A DNA stretch of 64,000 nucleotides from ZC4RG30 sp049841155 (GCA_049841155.1 JASGHI010000003.1:1302001-1366000), one strand, 5' to 3'. Numbered from the stretch's first letter, positions 36,378-45,754 are shown. Numbers and translations: made by a program. The notes: a model not told the origin generated them from the letters alone.

Positions 36378-37516
36378 TCCGCTACGACACCAGCACCGAT
36401 TCGGCGGCACGCCGCACCTTGTCGGGCGCGGCGCGGGTGCTGCTGGCGCTGAAGATGGATGGCCCGCTGCTCACCGGACTTGCGCTGGTGGCGATCTACG
36501 GCCTCGTGGTGCTGTACAGCGCCTCGGGACAGGACTTCGCCATGGTCACCCGCCATGCGATCCGCTTCGGGCTCGGCGCCGTGGCCATGCTGGTGCTGGC
36601 GCAGGTGCGGCCGCAGATGCTGCGCAACTCGGCGCTGTGGCTGTATCTGCTGGGCATCGTGCTGCTGGTGGTGGTTGATGCGCTCGGCGTGATCGGCAAG
36701 GGCGCGCAGCGCTGGCTGGACCTGGGTTTCATCCGCTTCCAGCCCTCGGAGATCATGAAGATCGCCGTGCCCATGCTCTGTGCTTGGTACCTGAACGACC
36801 GGCCGCTGCCGCCCAGCCCGCTGACTCTGCTGGTGCTTGCCGCCATCATCCTGATTCCCGCCGGCCTCACTGCCGCGCAGCCGGACCTCGGCACGGCCAT
36901 TCTCATCACCATTGCCGGCGTGCTGGTGGTGCTGATGGCCGGCCTGCCCATGGTCTTCATCGCCGGCGCCCTGATCGCCGCCGCCGGAGCAGCGTGGGTG
37001 GGCTGGCATTACTTCCTGCACGACTACCAGCGCGAGCGCGTCCTCACCTTCATCGATCCCCAGACCGACCCGCTGGGCGCCGGTTACCACATCATCCAGT
37101 CGCAGATCGCCATCGGCTCGGGCGGCGTATTCGGCAAGGGCTGGATGAACGGCAGCCAGTCGCAGCTGGAATACCTGCCCGAGCGGCACACGGACTTCAT
37201 CTTCGCGGTGATCGGCGAGGAGTTCGGCCTGCTGGGGCTGGCAACGCTGCTGCTGCTCTACATGTTCATCGTCGGCCGCGCGCTGTACCTGGCGTCGCAG
37301 ACCCAGGACACCTTCGCGCGCCTGCTGGCCTCGAGCATCGCGCTGACCTTCTTCGTCTACGTATTCATCAACACCGGCATGGTCAGCGGACTGCTGCCGG
37401 TGGTCGGTGTGCCCCTGCCGCTGGTCAGTTATGGCGGCACATCGATGGTGACCCTGATGGCGGGCTTCGGTATCCTCATGGCGCTGTACTCGCACCGCAA
37501 GCTCGTGGGCACCTGA
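36374..37516 (+). CDS. rodA: Rod-shape SEDS glycosyltransferase RodA
   Basis: 380 residues with about ten membrane helices. SEDS landmarks: GKGAQRWLDLGFIRFQPSEI, AAQPDLGTAILITIAG (the essential Asp of TAAQPDLGT), GWMNGSQSQLEYLPERHTDF and PLPLVSYGGTSMVTLMAGFG. It polymerises lipid II in the elongasome with PBP2. ATGA overlap with mrdA. Full length, no missing motif. Confidence 0.96.
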   Translation: MIRYDTSTDSAARRTLSGAARVLLALKMDGPLLTGLALVAIYGLVVLYSASGQDFAMVTRHAIRFGLGAVAMLVLAQVRPQMLRNSALWLYLLGIVLLVVVDALGVIGKGAQRWLDLGFIRFQPSEIMKIAVPMLCAWYLNDRPLPPSPLTLLVLAAIILIPAGLTAAQPDLGTAILITIAGVLVVLMAGLPMVFIAGALIAAAGAAWVGWHYFLHDYQRERVLTFIDPQTDPLGAGYHIIQSQIAIGSGGVFGKGWMNGSQSQLEYLPERHTDFIFAVIGEEFGLLGLATLLLLYMFIVGRALYLASQTQDTFARLLASSIALTFFVYVFINTGMVSGLLPVVGVPLPLVSYGGTSMVTLMAGFGILMALYSHRKLVGT

Positions 37517-37543
37517 ACGCCCGCCGGGAGTAACCACCCCCTC

Positions 37544-38584
37544 ATGCCAGACAGGATTCTTCCTGCAGCCACGCTCGCCTTTGCCCTGTCGTGGAGCGCG
37601 GGCGCCGCGGCCCAGAACCTCGACATCACCCGCCCCGAGGTACAGCGCTTCATCGCCGGCCTCAGTGAGCGCGAGGGCATGGAGCGCGATGCCATCGGCG
37701 TGATCCTGCGCGATGCGGTACCGCAGAAGTCCATCATCGAGCTGATGAGCCGTCCCGCCGAGCGCACCCTGGCCTGGTGGGAATACCGGCAGCGCTTCCT
37801 GACCAAGGAGCGCATCGCCGCGGGCCTCGCCCTGTGGGAGCAGCAGCGGGTGCCGCTCGAGCGCATCGCCCGCGAACGCGGCGTGCCGCCGGAATACCTG
37901 CTCGCCATCACCGGTGTCGAGACCTACTTCGGCCGCACCATGGGACGTCACCGGGTACTCGACGCACTCGCCACTCTGGCCTTCGACTATCCGCCGCGCA
38001 GCGGGTACTTCGCGCGCGAACTGGAGCAGTACCTGCTGCTGGCGCGGGACGAACACATCGATCCGCGCAAGCCGCTGGGCTCCTATGCCGGCGCCATGGG
38101 GGCGCCACAGTTCATGCCCACCAGCCTGCGCAACTTCGCCGTCGACGGCGATGGCGATGGTCACCGGGACCTGTGGGGCAGCTGGCCCGACGTGTTCGCC
38201 AGCATCGCGAACTATTTCGTCCAGCACGGCTGGCAGCCGGGCGAACCGGTGCTGGCCGAGGCCACCGCCCCGGCCACACCGGATGATCCGGCCACCGTGC
38301 CTCTGACTCTCTCCGATACCGTGGAGAGCCTGCGGCGGCGCGGCTATGTCTTCGAGACCTCGCTGGCGGCGGATGCCCGCGCCATGCCGGTGCCTGCGCA
38401 GCTGCAGGAGGGCCTGGTCTGGCGTGTGGGTTTCCAGAATTTCTACACTATCACGCGCTACAACCGCAGCGCGCTGTATGCGATGGCCGTGCATGAGCTG
38501 GCCCAGGCGCTGGGCGCGCGCCGCCGCGCCGCACAGCGAGGCGCCGCCGGGGTGGCGCCCGGCCAGATCGCTCCGGCATCCTGA
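37544..38584 (+). CDS. mltB: Membrane-bound lytic murein transglycosylase B
   Basis: 346 residues. A signal peptide (LAFALSWSAGAAAQ) without a lipobox suggests a soluble periplasmic form rather than a lipoprotein. GH103 domain: LLAITGVETYFGRTMGRHRV with the catalytic Glu, AFDYPPRSGYFARELEQYLL, and GSYAGAMGAPQFMPTSLRNF, then NFAVDGDGDGHRDLW with the Ca-binding loop. It cleaves glycan strands to 1,6-anhydro ends. It precedes rlpA with a one-base overlap. Confidence 0.93.
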   Translation: MPDRILPAATLAFALSWSAGAAAQNLDITRPEVQRFIAGLSEREGMERDAIGVILRDAVPQKSIIELMSRPAERTLAWWEYRQRFLTKERIAAGLALWEQQRVPLERIARERGVPPEYLLAITGVETYFGRTMGRHRVLDALATLAFDYPPRSGYFARELEQYLLLARDEHIDPRKPLGSYAGAMGAPQFMPTSLRNFAVDGDGDGHRDLWGSWPDVFASIANYFVQHGWQPGEPVLAEATAPATPDDPATVPLTLSDTVESLRRRGYVFETSLAADARAMPVPAQLQEGLVWRVGFQNFYTITRYNRSALYAMAVHELAQALGARRRAAQRGAAGVAPGQIAPAS

Positions 38585-39405
38585 TGCCGCGGACAGCCTG
38601 CACTCTGGCAATGATCGCCGTGCTGACATCCGGCTGCGGTGTGCTGTCCGGGCGGTCGCACAGCGTCCCGCGCTCTCCGGCCCCCGTACCGGCCACCCCG
38701 CCGCCGGACCTCGCCGCGATTCCCGATGCCGTGCCGCGCACTGAACCGCGCAGCGCGCGCGGCAACCCGCTGATGTACGAGGTGTTCGGCAAGCGCTACT
38801 TCGTGCTGGCCACCGCCGAGGGTTACCGCGAGCGCGGGGTCGCCTCCTGGTATGGCCCGGATTTCCACGAGAAAGCCACGTCCAGCGGCGAACCCTACGA
38901 CATGTACGCGATGACCGCCGCCCACAAGACGTTGCCGCTGCCCACCTACGTGCGGGTCACCAACCTCACCAATGGCCGCAGCGTCGTGGTGCGTGTGAAC
39001 GACCGCGGTCCCTTCGTCGCCAACCGCATCATCGACCTCTCCTATACAGCAGCCCAGAAGCTGGACATGACCCGCGCCGGCACCGCGCTGGTCGAGGTCG
39101 AAGCCCTGGTGCCCGGCTCGCTGCAGGACGTGGCCCGCGACGTTGCGGCCGCGCAGCAGCCACCCTCGCTTGCCGCAGGCGCGCTGTACCTGCAGGCAGG
39201 GGCCTTCGGCCAGGCCGCCAATGCCCAGCGGCTGGTCGCACGGCTGCGCGACGCCGGAATCGACGGCGTCACCCTGATCCCGCCGGACGGCGCTTCCGCG
39301 CTGCACCGGGTGCGAGTCGGACCGGTGCCCGATGTGGCAAGCTTCGACCGGCTCGCAGACCGCCTTGCCAGACTGGGCGTCGAAGCGCGCCTGGTAACCC
39401 CTTGA
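38584..39405 (+). CDS. rlpA: Septal/lytic lipoprotein RlpA (DPBB + SPOR)
   Basis: 273 residues. Lipobox LTSG-C near residue 18. Pro-rich linker, then a double-psi beta-barrel: GVASWYGPDFHEKATSSGEP, AAHKTLPLPTYVRVTNLTNG and VRVNDRGPFVANRIIDLS (with the Asp/His typical of the lytic site). C-terminal SPOR domain (LYLQAGAFGQAANAQRLVAR) binds denuded glycan. In Pseudomonas RlpA is a lytic transglycosylase at the septum. Conserved mltB-rlpA-dac order. Confidence 0.94.
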   Translation: MPRTACTLAMIAVLTSGCGVLSGRSHSVPRSPAPVPATPPPDLAAIPDAVPRTEPRSARGNPLMYEVFGKRYFVLATAEGYRERGVASWYGPDFHEKATSSGEPYDMYAMTAAHKTLPLPTYVRVTNLTNGRSVVVRVNDRGPFVANRIIDLSYTAAQKLDMTRAGTALVEVEALVPGSLQDVARDVAAAQQPPSLAAGALYLQAGAFGQAANAQRLVARLRDAGIDGVTLIPPDGASALHRVRVGPVPDVASFDRLADRLARLGVEARLVTP

Positions 39406-39425
39406 ATACGACCCGGAGAATGTTG

Positions 39426-40574
39426 ATGCGCCAACCGCTGCTTGCGCTGCTTGCCCTGTTTTCCCTCGCCACCACGGCAGCCGCACAGGCGCCGATCCCC
39501 TCGCCGCCCACGGTCCCGACCTCCGGCTACATCCTCATCGATCACGAAAGCGGGCGGGTGCTGGCCGAACAGCGCGCCGACGATCGCATGGAGCCGGCCA
39601 GCATCACCAAGCTGATGACGGGCTACATCGTGTTCAAGGCATTGCAGGAGAAGCGGCTCGCGCTCACCGACAATGTCCACGTGAGCGAATATGCGTGGCG
39701 CACCGGCGGCGCAGCTTCGGGCGGCTCGACCACCTTCCTCGAAGTGAACTCCGATGTCCCTGTCGAGGCGCTCATCAAGGGCATGATCGTGCAGTCCGGC
39801 AACGACGCCACCATCGCGCTGGCCGAGAAGCTCGGCGGTACCGAGGCCGGCTTCGTGCAGATGATGAACGAGTATGCGCGGCGCCTGGGCTTGAAGAACA
39901 CGCAGTTCGAGAACAGCTGGGGCGGCCCGTCGCCGAACCACTATTCCACGGCACGCGATCTCGCCACGCTGTCCAGCGCCCTCATCCGCGAATTCCCCGA
40001 GTACTACCGCTGGTACTCCGAGCGCGAGTTCACCTGGAACAAGCACCGCCAGATGAACCGCAACGGCCTGCTGTATCGCGACAGCAGCGTCGACGGCATC
40101 AAGACCGGCCACACCGAAAGCGCCAAGTACTGCCTCGTCAGTTCCGCCAAGCGCGACGGCATGCGGCTGATCTCGGTAGTGCTGGGTTCGCCCACGCAGC
40201 GCGCACGCGAGGATGCCAGCGCCGCGCTGCTGAACTACGGCTTCACCTTCTTCGAGACGGTGAAACTGCAGGATGGCGGCAAGGAGCTGCTGAATCCGCG
40301 CGTCTTCAAGGGCGAAACGGATGCCGTGGCCGTCGGCACGACGGGCAGCGTCAGCGTGACCATTCCGCGCGGCCAGTCCGCCGCGCTGTCGAAGGAAGCC
40401 AAGGTCGATGGCCCCCTGATTGCTCCGCTGGCCGCCGGCGCCAGGGTGGGCGAATACGTGGTGCGCCTGGACGGCAAGACGGTGCTCCAGGTGCCGCTGG
40501 TGACACTGGCCGCGGTGCAGGAAGGCGGCTTCTTCGGCAATCTGGTCGACAGCGTGCGCCTCTGGTTCCAGTAG
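39426..40574 (+). CDS. dacC: D-alanyl-D-alanine carboxypeptidase (PBP5/6 type)
   Basis: 382 residues from ATG 39426 (MRQPLLALLALFSLATTAAA), chosen because GGAG at 39415-39418 is seven bases upstream; an overlapping TTG at 39402 and an ATG at 39420 are alternatives. Signal peptide, then motifs SITK, SGN (VQSGNDATIALAEKLGG) and KTG (IKTGHTESAKY). C-terminal beta domain and an amphipathic membrane anchor (NLVDSVRLWFQ). It trims terminal D-Ala from pentapeptides. Ends the cell-wall block. Confidence 0.94.
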   Translation: MRQPLLALLALFSLATTAAAQAPIPSPPTVPTSGYILIDHESGRVLAEQRADDRMEPASITKLMTGYIVFKALQEKRLALTDNVHVSEYAWRTGGAASGGSTTFLEVNSDVPVEALIKGMIVQSGNDATIALAEKLGGTEAGFVQMMNEYARRLGLKNTQFENSWGGPSPNHYSTARDLATLSSALIREFPEYYRWYSEREFTWNKHRQMNRNGLLYRDSSVDGIKTGHTESAKYCLVSSAKRDGMRLISVVLGSPTQRAREDASAALLNYGFTFFETVKLQDGGKELLNPRVFKGETDAVAVGTTGSVSVTIPRGQSAALSKEAKVDGPLIAPLAAGARVGEYVVRLDGKTVLQVPLVTLAAVQEGGFFGNLVDSVRLWFQ

Positions 40575-40589
40575 ATCTGCCGCGCAGCC

Positions 40590-41444
40590 ATGGCTGAACC
40601 GCTGCAATTCTGCCATCTGAACGGGCAGCTGCTGCCGCTGGATGCGGCGCGCATCTCGCCGCTGGACCGCAGTTTCCTCTTCGGCGACGGCGTGTACGAA
40701 GTGGTTCCCGTCTACGCCGGGCGGCTGTTCCGCGCCGCTGATCACCTCGACCGGCTGTCGCGCAGCGCCGCCGCGCTGCGCCTGCGCGAGCCGCATGACC
40801 GCGCAGGGTGGCTGCATCTCATGGAGGAGCTCATCGCGGCCAATGGCGGCGGCGACCAGTACCTCTACCTGCAGCTGTCCCGCGGCGCCGAATGGGGCCG
40901 CAACCATGCGCCGCTGCCGCAGGTGGCGCCCACGGTGTTCGCCTTCTGCTCACCCTGGCCGCAACCTGATCCGGCCGTGATGGCGCAGGGTCTTGCCTGC
41001 ATCACCGCTGCCGACAACCGCTGGGGCCGCTGCGACATCAAGTCCGTGGCGCTGCTGGGCAATATCCTGCTGCGCCAGCTCGCGGTGGACGCCGGAGTGG
41101 CCGAAGCCATATTGCTGCGCGACGGGCATCTCACCGAGGCCAGCGCGTCCGCCGTGCATGTGGTGCTCGACGGCGTGATCGTCACGCCGCCCAACTCGAG
41201 CGAGCTCCTGCCCGGCACCTCGCGCCGGGTCGTCGAGGAGCTCGCCGATCAGCTGGGGATTGCGCGCCGCGATGCGCCGGTCACTGAATCGCAGCTGCGC
41301 CACGCCCAGGAAATCTGGCTCTCGGCGGCGACACGCGAAGTGCAGCCCGTAACCCGCCTGGACGGCGAGGCCGTGGGCAGTGGCAGGCCCGGACCGCTGT
41401 GGCGGCGGATCTACGATGCCTGGCAGGGGCTGAAACGCCGGTAG
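40590..41444 (+). CDS. dat: Class IV aminotransferase, D-amino-acid transaminase type
   Basis: 284 residues. PLP fold-type IV: LDRSFLFGDGVYEVVPVYAG, the Schiff-base Lys in WGRCDIKSVALLGNILLRQL, and EAILLRDGHLTEASASAVHV, ending with the phosphate-binding LLPGTSRRVVEELAD. The GDGVYEVV start favours D-Ala transaminase over branched-chain types. It lies 15 bases after dacC, as in Xanthomonas, so it may recycle D-Ala released by the carboxypeptidase or supply D-Glu/D-Ala. Substrate class is inferred. Confidence 0.82.
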   Translation: MAEPLQFCHLNGQLLPLDAARISPLDRSFLFGDGVYEVVPVYAGRLFRAADHLDRLSRSAAALRLREPHDRAGWLHLMEELIAANGGGDQYLYLQLSRGAEWGRNHAPLPQVAPTVFAFCSPWPQPDPAVMAQGLACITAADNRWGRCDIKSVALLGNILLRQLAVDAGVAEAILLRDGHLTEASASAVHVVLDGVIVTPPNSSELLPGTSRRVVEELADQLGIARRDAPVTESQLRHAQEIWLSAATREVQPVTRLDGEAVGSGRPGPLWRRIYDAWQGLKRR

Positions 41445-41485
41445 GCTGCTGCCGGCACGGACTTCACCCGCAGCCGCCGGGACGG

Positions 41486-41941
41486 TCAACCGCGCCGGCG
41501 CCGGAAAAACTCCGACAGCAACGCGGCGCATTCCTTTTCGAGCACGCCGCCGAAGGCATCCACGCGATGATTGAGGCCGGGCAGCGTGAAAGCGTCGATC
41601 ACGCTGCCGGCCGCGCCGGCCTTGGGATCGAAGGCGCCGAACACCACGCGGCGCACCCGCGCGTGCACCATGGCCGCCGCGCACATCAGGCAGGGCTCCA
41701 GCGTCACGTACAGCTCGGCGCCGTCCAGCCGGTAGTTGCCGCGGCGGCGTCCGGCCTCGCGCAGCGCAACGATCTCCGCATGCGCGGACGGGTCGCAGTC
41801 CGCGATGGGACGATTGGCTCCGGTGGCGACGACCTCACCATCCATCACCACTAGGGCGCCCACCGGCACCTCGCCCCGCTCCAGCGCCGCGCCGGCCGCG
41901 GCCAGCGCCCGGCGCATATGGTCCTCGTCAGCGCGGATCAT
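41486..41941 (-). CDS. tadA: tRNA-specific adenosine deaminase
   Basis: 151 residues. Zinc deaminase motifs HAE (PSAHAEIVALREAG) and PCxxC (LEPCLMCAAAMVHARVRRVV) with the catalytic Glu. NRPIADCDPSAHAE is typical for TadA, which makes inosine at position 34 of tRNA-Arg(ACG). The first codons overlap the end of the maoC-like gene by 14 bases, so it is read as the last cistron of the gallate operon or from an internal promoter. Essential in most bacteria. Confidence 0.94.
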   Translation of the reverse strand: MIRADEDHMRRALAAAGAALERGEVPVGALVVMDGEVVATGANRPIADCDPSAHAEIVALREAGRRRGNYRLDGAELYVTLEPCLMCAAAMVHARVRRVVFGAFDPKAGAAGSVIDAFTLPGLNHRVDAFGGVLEKECAALLSEFFRRRRG

Positions 41942-42404
41942 TCGCGGCGGCGCGGCGCGGCACCAGTACGCGGGCCACCATGTCCTGGACCGGCTCGCCG
42001 CGCTGGTTGCGCATCACCAGCCGCACCCGGATGAAGCCGCGGTCGGGCTTGCTGCGCGACGGCAGGATCTCCAGGATCTCGCCATGCAGCGTCAGCCGGT
42101 CGCCGGCATAGGCAGGCCGCGGCCAGCTCACCTCACCTCCGGCGCCGATATATCCCCAGCCTATCCGCGGCCCGCCCGCGACCAGCAGCCGCATCGTCAA
42201 TGCCGCCGTGTGCCAGCCGCTGGCAGCCAGCCCCTTGAAAAAACTCGCCTCGGCCGCTTTCTCGTCCAGGTGGAAAGGTTGCGGATCGAACTGCGCCGCA
42301 AAAGCCTTGATGGCTTCGGCCGTGAGTTCTACCGGTCCGCTGATGAAGCTCTGGCCGACCGCAAGATCCTCCAGGTACACCGCTTCGTTCATGGGCTCAC
42401 TCAT
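41928..42404 (-). CDS. MaoC-family dehydratase
   Basis: 158 residues from ATG 42404, which overlaps the transporter stop (ATGA). Hot-dog fold with the hydratase-2 motif FAAQFDPQPFHLDEKAAEAS (catalytic Asp/His) and ASGWHTAALTMRLL. The late GEVSWPRPAYAGDRLTLHGE is typical of MaoC-like enoyl-CoA or acyl hydratases. The N-terminus holds a 12-bp duplication that repeats the start region. Its place in the gallate operon is not explained by the known gallate route, where hydration is done by other families. Confidence 0.85.
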   Translation of the reverse strand: MSEPMNEAVYLEDLAVGQSFISGPVELTAEAIKAFAAQFDPQPFHLDEKAAEASFFKGLAASGWHTAALTMRLLVAGGPRIGWGYIGAGGEVSWPRPAYAGDRLTLHGEILEILPSRSKPDRGFIRVRLVMRNQRGEPVQDMVARVLVPRRAAANDPR

Positions 42405-42413
42405 GGGCTCACT
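42390..42413. repeat. Exact 12-bp tandem duplication at a start codon
   Basis: CATGGGCTCACT occurs at 42390-42401 and 42402-42413. On the minus strand this doubles the AGTGAGCCCATG unit, producing two in-frame ATGs for the MaoC-like gene while leaving the transporter's own end unchanged. Confidence 0.9.
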
Positions 42414-43681
42414 CCATTGCGGCTCCGGGGCAGCATCAGCAGCGCGACCAGCGTCACCAGGCCTGCGGCCATCAGGTAATAGCCCACGGCCGGCAGCCCG
42501 AAACGCGTGGCCAGCCAGGTGGCGGCATAAGGGGCCAGCGAAGCCCCGACGATGCCTGCCAGATTGAAAGTCAGCGATGCGCCGGTATAACGCACGGCCG
42601 CTGGAAACAATCCGGCCAGCGCCGCACCCAACGGACCATAGGTCAGCCCCATCAGCGCCAGCCCCAGCGACAGGCACAGCAGCACCATGGCCGGATTGCG
42701 CGAACCCAGCAGCGGCGCGAGCAGCAATCCGAAGACCGTGATCAGCACGGTTGCCGCAACCAGCACGCCATGCGAGCCATAACGGTCGGCAAGCCGGGCC
42801 GACAGCGGAATGGTCGCCCCGAAGAACAGCACGCCGACCATCTGCAGCACCAGGAACTCCGAGCGCGAATAACCCAGCTGCGACGTGCCCCAGCTCAACG
42901 TGAACACCGTCATCAGGTAGAACAGCACGAAAGTCGCCGTGGCCGCGAAAGTACCGAAGATCAGGCGGCGCGGATGGGCACGCACCACCGCCGCCATCGG
43001 CAGGCTCTCGCGCTCGTCCTTCTCCAGCACGCGGCGGAAGGCCGGTGTTTCCTCCAGCGACAGCCGCACCCACAGCCCCATGAACACGAGCACCGAACTT
43101 GCGATGAAGGGCACGCGCCAGCCCCAGGCCAGGAACTCCGCGTCGCTCAGCCATTGCGTGAGCAGCAGGAACACGCCCGTGGAGCAGATGAAACCGATGG
43201 GCGCGCCCAGCTGCGGGAACATGCCATACCAGTTCTCGCGGCCGGGGGGCGCATTCTCGGTGGCCAGCAGCACCGCCCCGCCCCACTCGCCTCCAAGGCC
43301 GAAGCCCTGCCCGAAGCGGCACAGCGCCAGCAGTGCAGGAGCCGCGAGACCAATGCTGTGGTACGTGGGCAGCAGGCCGATCAGCACCGTGGAAAGACCC
43401 ATGGTCAGCAATGCCGCCACCAGCGTGGCCTTGCGCCCCACGCGGTCACCGAAATGGCCGAACACCGCCGAACCCACCGGCCGGGCAAAAAAAGCCAGCG
43501 CGAAGGTGGCCAGGGACTGCAATGTCGCCGTAGCCGGATTCGAGGTGGGAAAGAACAGCTGCGGAAACACCAGCACCGCCGCCGTGGCATAGATGTAGAA
43601 ATCGAAGAACTCGATCGTGGTACCGATCAGGCTCGCGAACAACACCCGCGCCCGCGAGTTGCCTCCCCCCTGCTGTGACAC
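42401..43681 (-). CDS. MFS transporter of the metabolite:H+ symporter (MHS) type
   Basis: 426 residues from a GTG directly after the fpr stop (TAAGTG), with GGAG inside fpr. Twelve membrane helices. MHS features: SLIGTTIEFFDFYIYATAAV at helix 1, FGHFGDRVGRKATLVAALLT (loop 2-3 motif), and RFGQGFGLGGEWGGAVLLAT in helix 4. Relatives take up proline/betaine, shikimate, citrate or aromatic acids. In this operon gallate or a related phenolic acid is the likely cargo, by context only. Confidence 0.85.
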   Translation of the reverse strand: MSQQGGGNSRARVLFASLIGTTIEFFDFYIYATAAVLVFPQLFFPTSNPATATLQSLATFALAFFARPVGSAVFGHFGDRVGRKATLVAALLTMGLSTVLIGLLPTYHSIGLAAPALLALCRFGQGFGLGGEWGGAVLLATENAPPGRENWYGMFPQLGAPIGFICSTGVFLLLTQWLSDAEFLAWGWRVPFIASSVLVFMGLWVRLSLEETPAFRRVLEKDERESLPMAAVVRAHPRRLIFGTFAATATFVLFYLMTVFTLSWGTSQLGYSRSEFLVLQMVGVLFFGATIPLSARLADRYGSHGVLVAATVLITVFGLLLAPLLGSRNPAMVLLCLSLGLALMGLTYGPLGAALAGLFPAAVRYTGASLTFNLAGIVGASLAPYAATWLATRFGLPAVGYYLMAAGLVTLVALLMLPRSRNGVSP

Positions 43682-44458
43682 TTATTTCTCCACGAAAGCA
43701 CGTTCGATGACGTAATCACCGGGCACGCCGGTATGCGGCGAGACATGGAAGCCGCGCCCGTCGAGCAGCCGGCGGCAATCCTGCAGCATGGCGGGGCTGC
43801 CGCACAGCATGAAGCGGTCCACCGCCGGATCCAGCGGCGGCAGCCCGGCAAGCACGGCGAGCTGGCCGTTTTCGATCTGGTCCGAAAGCCGGCCGCGGGT
43901 CCGGAAAGGTTCGCGCGTCACGGTCGGATGATAGATGAGCTTGCCGCGCACCACCTCGCCAAGGAACTCGTGCTGCGGCAGTTCCCGGGTGATGAAGTCG
44001 GTGTAGGCCAGATCGCTGACGTTGCGCACACCATGGGCGACCACCACCTTTTCGAAGCGCTCATAAGTCTGCGGGTCCTGGATGATGCTCATGAAGGGCG
44101 CGAGCCCCGTGCCGCTGCCCAGCAGGTACAGATGGCGGCCCGGATTCAGGTCATGCAGCACCAGCGTGCCCGTGGGCTTGCGGCTCACCAGCACCTCATC
44201 GCCGACGGCAAGATGCTGCAGCCTCGAGGTCAGCGGTCCATTGGGGACCTTGATGCTGAGAAACTCCAGGTGCTCCTCCCAGTTGGGGCTGGCGATGGAA
44301 TAGGCGCGCAGCAGCGGCCGGTCATCCACCTGCAGGCCCAGCATCACGAAATGGCCGTTCTCGAACCGGAACGAGGGATCGCGCGTCGTGCGGAACGAGA
44401 ACAGGTAGTCGTTCCAGTGGTGCACATGAGTGACCCGCTCCTTGGAAAGGACCGCCAT
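43682..44458 (-). CDS. fpr: Ferredoxin/flavodoxin--NADP+ reductase
   Basis: 258 residues, the size of bacterial Fpr. FAD-binding LLRAYSIASPNWEEHLEFLS, NADP-binding LLGSGTGLAPFMSIIQDPQT, VVVAHGVRNVSDLAY, and CGSPAMLQDCRRLL near the end, closing with aromatic-free FVEK. It moves electrons between NADPH and ferredoxin/flavodoxin. It starts three bases after the gallate dioxygenase, an unusual partner; a role in keeping the dioxygenase iron reduced is an inference. Confidence 0.9.
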   Translation of the reverse strand: MAVLSKERVTHVHHWNDYLFSFRTTRDPSFRFENGHFVMLGLQVDDRPLLRAYSIASPNWEEHLEFLSIKVPNGPLTSRLQHLAVGDEVLVSRKPTGTLVLHDLNPGRHLYLLGSGTGLAPFMSIIQDPQTYERFEKVVVAHGVRNVSDLAYTDFITRELPQHEFLGEVVRGKLIYHPTVTREPFRTRGRLSDQIENGQLAVLAGLPPLDPAVDRFMLCGSPAMLQDCRRLLDGRGFHVSPHTGVPGDYVIERAFVEK

Positions 44459-44461
44459 CGC

Positions 44462-45754
44462 CTACCCTGCCGGCTTGTCCCAGCTCTTCTTGCTGTCCTC
44501 GTCACCAGCAACCGAATAAAGCATCTGCGCCTTGCGCGTCTTCTGGAAATCCTCCAGAGACTGGCCACGCATGGCGGCATACAGATGCAGGTTGGTGGAA
44601 CCGACCACGGCCGCCAGCTTCTCCATCAGGAAGAAGATCACGCCGTACTGGATCATCGCCCGCCAGTCGCGCTGCCGGATCATGCGGCGCTCTTCTTCGG
44701 CAAGCCCGTATTGCTCGAACAGCGGCTCCGGGTCGGCAAGGAATTGTTCGCGGAATTCCGGCTTGATGATCTGGTGCAGGAAATTGCTGATGCGGAAGGT
44801 CCGCACGGTGCTGCTGACGGTGACCGGATAGGTGCCTTCCAGCTTCTCGACACCCGCGAACTGCTCGTCGATGCGCTGGCGGAACTGCTCGGGTGTCTCA
44901 TCTACCGGATCGACCGAATCATCCTCGAAGATCACCGAGGCGATGGGTGTCATCGACGGCAGGTAGTAGGCCTGGTGCAGCTTCTTCACCTTGCGCGACA
45001 GCGCCCCGCGCATCATCAGCCACATCACCACTTCCGCGCCTTCCCAACCGCCGCGGGTGGCGTACTCGGCGATGGTCATCTTCGCAAGACTCTCCGGATC
45101 CTTCTCCAGGCGCTCGATGAATTCCATGTCCCATTCGGTGTCGTTGAATCCGCAACGCTCGCCGTGCACCTGGTGCGAAAGACCACCGGTGCCGAGCACC
45201 GCGACCTTCAGGTCCTCCGGATAACTCTCCACCGCCTTGCGCAGCGCGCGGCCGAACTTCCAGAAGCGCCGTGCCAGCGGGATGGGCATGTCGAGCACGC
45301 CGCACTGGATGGGCACCACGGCCGCCGGCCAGCTGTTCCCGTCGGGCGGCATCAGCAGCGACATGGGCGAGAAGAACCCGTGGTCCAGCCCCTTGTTCTG
45401 GAAGTACGCCAGATCGAACTCTTCGGCGCCCATGGCCTTGGCGATGTGCTCGGCGAGCCCGGTGTGGCCGGCGATCGGCGGCATGCGGCGCGGCCCGCCG
45501 CCCTCGTCGGCCGGCCAGTAGCGGTCACCCACACCCAGCGTGAACTGCGAATAGTGATCGAAGAAAAACGACGTGATATGGTCGTTGAAGATGTAGAGGA
45601 TGACATCGGGCTTCTTCTCGGCCAGCCACTTCTGCACCGGCGCATAGCCCTTGAAGATCGGCGCCCAGACCGGATCGTCCTGCTTGAGCATGTCGATCGC
45701 GAAGCCGATGGCCGGTGTGTGGGATGTGCCAATACCGCCAATGATTCTTGCCAT
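44462..45754 (-). CDS. galA: Gallate dioxygenase-like fused LigB-LigA extradiol dioxygenase
   Basis: 430 residues, close to GalA/DesB (about 420). The N-terminal LigB-type domain has GIGTSHTPAIGFAIDML, FNDHITSFFFDHYSQF, GLDHGFFSPMSLL and GTGGLSHQVHG with candidate iron histidines. The C-terminal LigA-type domain has FLADPEPLFEQYGLAEEERR and RDWRAMIQYGVIFFLMEKLA. This fusion is characteristic of gallate dioxygenases, which open gallate's ring to oxalomesaconate; protocatechuate 4,5-dioxygenases keep the domains separate. First gene of a galA-fpr-MHS-maoC-tadA operon. No regulator or downstream hydratase gene is in view. Confidence 0.85.
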   Translation of the reverse strand: MARIIGGIGTSHTPAIGFAIDMLKQDDPVWAPIFKGYAPVQKWLAEKKPDVILYIFNDHITSFFFDHYSQFTLGVGDRYWPADEGGGPRRMPPIAGHTGLAEHIAKAMGAEEFDLAYFQNKGLDHGFFSPMSLLMPPDGNSWPAAVVPIQCGVLDMPIPLARRFWKFGRALRKAVESYPEDLKVAVLGTGGLSHQVHGERCGFNDTEWDMEFIERLEKDPESLAKMTIAEYATRGGWEGAEVVMWLMMRGALSRKVKKLHQAYYLPSMTPIASVIFEDDSVDPVDETPEQFRQRIDEQFAGVEKLEGTYPVTVSSTVRTFRISNFLHQIIKPEFREQFLADPEPLFEQYGLAEEERRMIRQRDWRAMIQYGVIFFLMEKLAAVVGSTNLHLYAAMRGQSLEDFQKTRKAQMLYSVAGDEDSKKSWDKPAG

